Source: Acidobacteriota bacterium (GTDB lineage Bacteria > Acidobacteriota > Terriglobia > UBA7540). From it: a DNA stretch of 7,576 nucleotides. A program made the translations under genes and the position numbers. Numbering within the stretch: the first letter of the stretch is position 1; every line of letters starts with the position of its first letter. Positions 6,863 through 7,576 of this stretch are shown here, piece by piece. The notes beneath the pieces were generated by a model. It ran no database searches and was not told the DNA's origin. It saw only the letters and a program-made list of their open reading frames with translations. The stretch lies in contig QHZM01000026.1 of the NCBI GenBank assembly GCA_003224665.1, forward strand, positions 1 to 7,576. The letters are read 5' to 3'.

Positions 6863-7126
6863 CCAAAAAGAGGCCCAGTCCCATAAAGTACGGTACGGGG
6901 CGCAGCGGGTTCCGGAGTCGGGAAGATAGTCCCACAACATCCGTCGTGTCCCGCCGGGGAGGGCAAGATACCGCAAGCGGGGGGTAGCCTTTTGCCCGAG
7001 TGCCTATCTCGCCTTCTCCGCACGGCAATCTAGGCACGCATCTGTAACACCAGGACGTAGACCCGCGGAAGATCGTTCTTCAACGCCTTTAACCACACGC
7101 AGTTCAGCAGGTAATTTTCTGACTTT

Positions 7127-7149
7127 CCCCGCCACAGGCTTTGGCGGGG
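7127..7149. terminator. Perfect 8-bp GC-rich hairpin between converging genes, possible terminator
   Basis: CCCCGCCA (7127-7134) pairs without mismatch with TGGCGGGG (7142-7149) around a seven-base loop. It lies 293 bases past the receptor stop and 122 bases past the stop of the minus-strand cytochrome. Neither side has a downstream run of T in its own direction; on the minus strand the stem is followed by an A-rich stretch. It is therefore not a textbook intrinsic terminator, but its strength and position suggest a shared transcript-end or RNA-stabilising structure. Confidence 0.35.
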
Positions 7150-7270
7150 CTCTCTGGGGGTCGAATCCCGGATAGTCGGGTACTCACCCTGGCGCAGTCC
7201 GACATATGCTGGCGCTCCTCCTTTTTTGCAGATGCGTGGAAGCGGACGTCTCGACTGGAGGGGGACCCCT

Positions 7271-7576
7271 TTACGAAGGAAAATGTTCGCCCGGGTGTAC
7301 CACGCGAATCTGGTGGTCCGTGAACTCAAACGGCCCTCCTTCGAGCCTGTACTTCGGCATGTGGCAATTCACGCAATTCTTCGCGCTCACCGGGCAGGGC
7401 GGCCCTGGACGCTCAAGATTTGTCTGTTCTCCGCGGTGTGACAGGTGGCAGGCCAGGCACTTCTGGTCATAGTAGACTACTCCATGAGCAAGCGCCTCGT
7501 GAGGATTGTGGCAGGATAGGCAAGTGATGCGCCCCGTCCGGACCCAGCACCGACTTTTTTGGAGCCGGTAGGGTTG
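7271..7576 (-). CDS. Multiheme cytochrome c family protein, C-terminal 101 residues
   Basis: The minus-strand frame is open from the window edge to TAA at 7271-7273, so the start lies beyond the right edge. It contains three CXXCH heme-binding motifs: CLSCH (7508-7522), CLACH (7445-7459) and CVNCH (7361-7375). Their setting is very close to the left-hand cytochrome: SRCW then GRITCLSCHNPHE, VYYDQKCLACH, an extra isolated cysteine (PCPV), NCVNCHMPK, then FTDHQIRVV. The left gene has KCYQ, GRLSCLTCHDPH, YYRKKCLSCH, SCAVP, DCAGCHMPK and LTNHRIV in the same order. The two are clearly paralogues. This one ends a few residues after the DHQI motif and carries no TPR tail. It is presumably an exported electron-transfer protein; the partner is unknown. 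It converges with the receptor gene. Confidence 0.9.
   Translation of the reverse strand, partial: QPYRLQKSRCWVRTGRITCLSCHNPHEALAHGVVYYDQKCLACHLSHRGEQTNLERPGPPCPVSAKNCVNCHMPKYRLEGGPFEFTDHQIRVVHPGEHFPS

Larger units (their letters stand above)
6835..7270. other. Gene-free region between converging genes
   Basis: This 436-base stretch lies between the receptor stop and the stop of the right-hand cytochrome. Several frames are open because the DNA is G+C-rich, but none has a ribosome binding site, a recognisable motif or a credible start. One minus-strand segment at about 7030-7118 reads like real protein (NYLLNCVWLKALKNDLP) and could be a remnant of an unidentified gene. Other contents are the perfect hairpin at 7127-7149, a weak GC stem at 6848-6862 and a short direct repeat CTGGCGC near 7190 and 7209. 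I recognise no structured RNA. Confidence 0.5.

Noticed and set aside
6831..7037. Several overlapping minus-strand frames after the receptor
   Set aside because: Arg/Pro/Gly-rich translations in three frames at once reflect G+C-rich DNA without stops; there is no ribosome binding site or conserved motif.
7156..7171. T-arm-like sequence GGGGGTCGAATCCC suggesting a tRNA 3' end
   Set aside because: The loop lacks the second T of the standard TTC motif, and no acceptor, D or anticodon arms could be fitted on either strand within tRNA distance.
7030..7329. Minus-strand frame of 99 codons as a whole gene
   Set aside because: Its first part overlaps the cytochrome coding sequence in another frame; only the last part looks protein-like, so at most it is a remnant.
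1..7576. CRISPR array, insertion sequence ends or phage genes
   Set aside because: No regularly spaced repeats, transposase motifs, terminal inverted repeats with target duplications or phage structural motifs were found.

Overview
The window most resembles a fragment of an Acidobacteriota chromosome. This is inferred from gene content. It holds a very long Oar-type TonB-dependent receptor with an N-terminal carboxypeptidase-regulatory-like domain, and multiheme c-type cytochromes of the kind joined to tetratricopeptide repeats, both of which are expanded in that phylum. Genus-level placement is not possible from the sequence alone.

Layout. Positions 1-1308 (+) carry the end of a multiheme cytochrome c gene. 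An in-frame TAA at 883-885 separates it from a TPR segment in the same frame, so the two parts look like one gene broken by a stop, probably created by an internal deletion. Positions 1309-2128 are a zone of remnants. A short protein-like frame lies at 1314-1460, and the C-terminal third of a LacI-family repressor lies on the minus strand at 1470-1799. The LacI piece is joined out of frame to what looks like the first ~26 codons of an enolase-superfamily gene, which still has a promoter and ribosome binding site. Positions 2129-2914 (-) encode an intact IclR-family regulator. It is divergent from the 1172-residue receptor at 3316-6834 (+). The 401-bp gap between them holds two well-formed sigma-70-type promoters facing away from each other, a cluster of GTCCAG half-sites and several GGAAT repeats. 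Positions 6835-7270 hold no convincing gene but contain a perfect 8-bp GC-rich hairpin between converging genes. Positions 7271-7576 (-) encode the C-terminal 101 residues of a second multiheme cytochrome, which runs off the window edge and has no start codon inside it.

How the genes may work together. The IclR regulator and the receptor share a divergent control region, so the regulator plausibly controls itself and the receptor in response to a small, perhaps sugar-derived or aromatic, metabolite. The neighbouring LacI and enolase-superfamily remnants suggest that a sugar-acid catabolic locus once lay beside it and was partly deleted. The cytochromes at either end point inward and share C-terminal architecture, so they are paralogues belonging to an extracytoplasmic electron-transfer family. 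I see no CRISPR array, tRNA, rRNA, intact transposase or clear new defence system. The unusual content is the gene decay and junctions on the left and the structured divergent control region.
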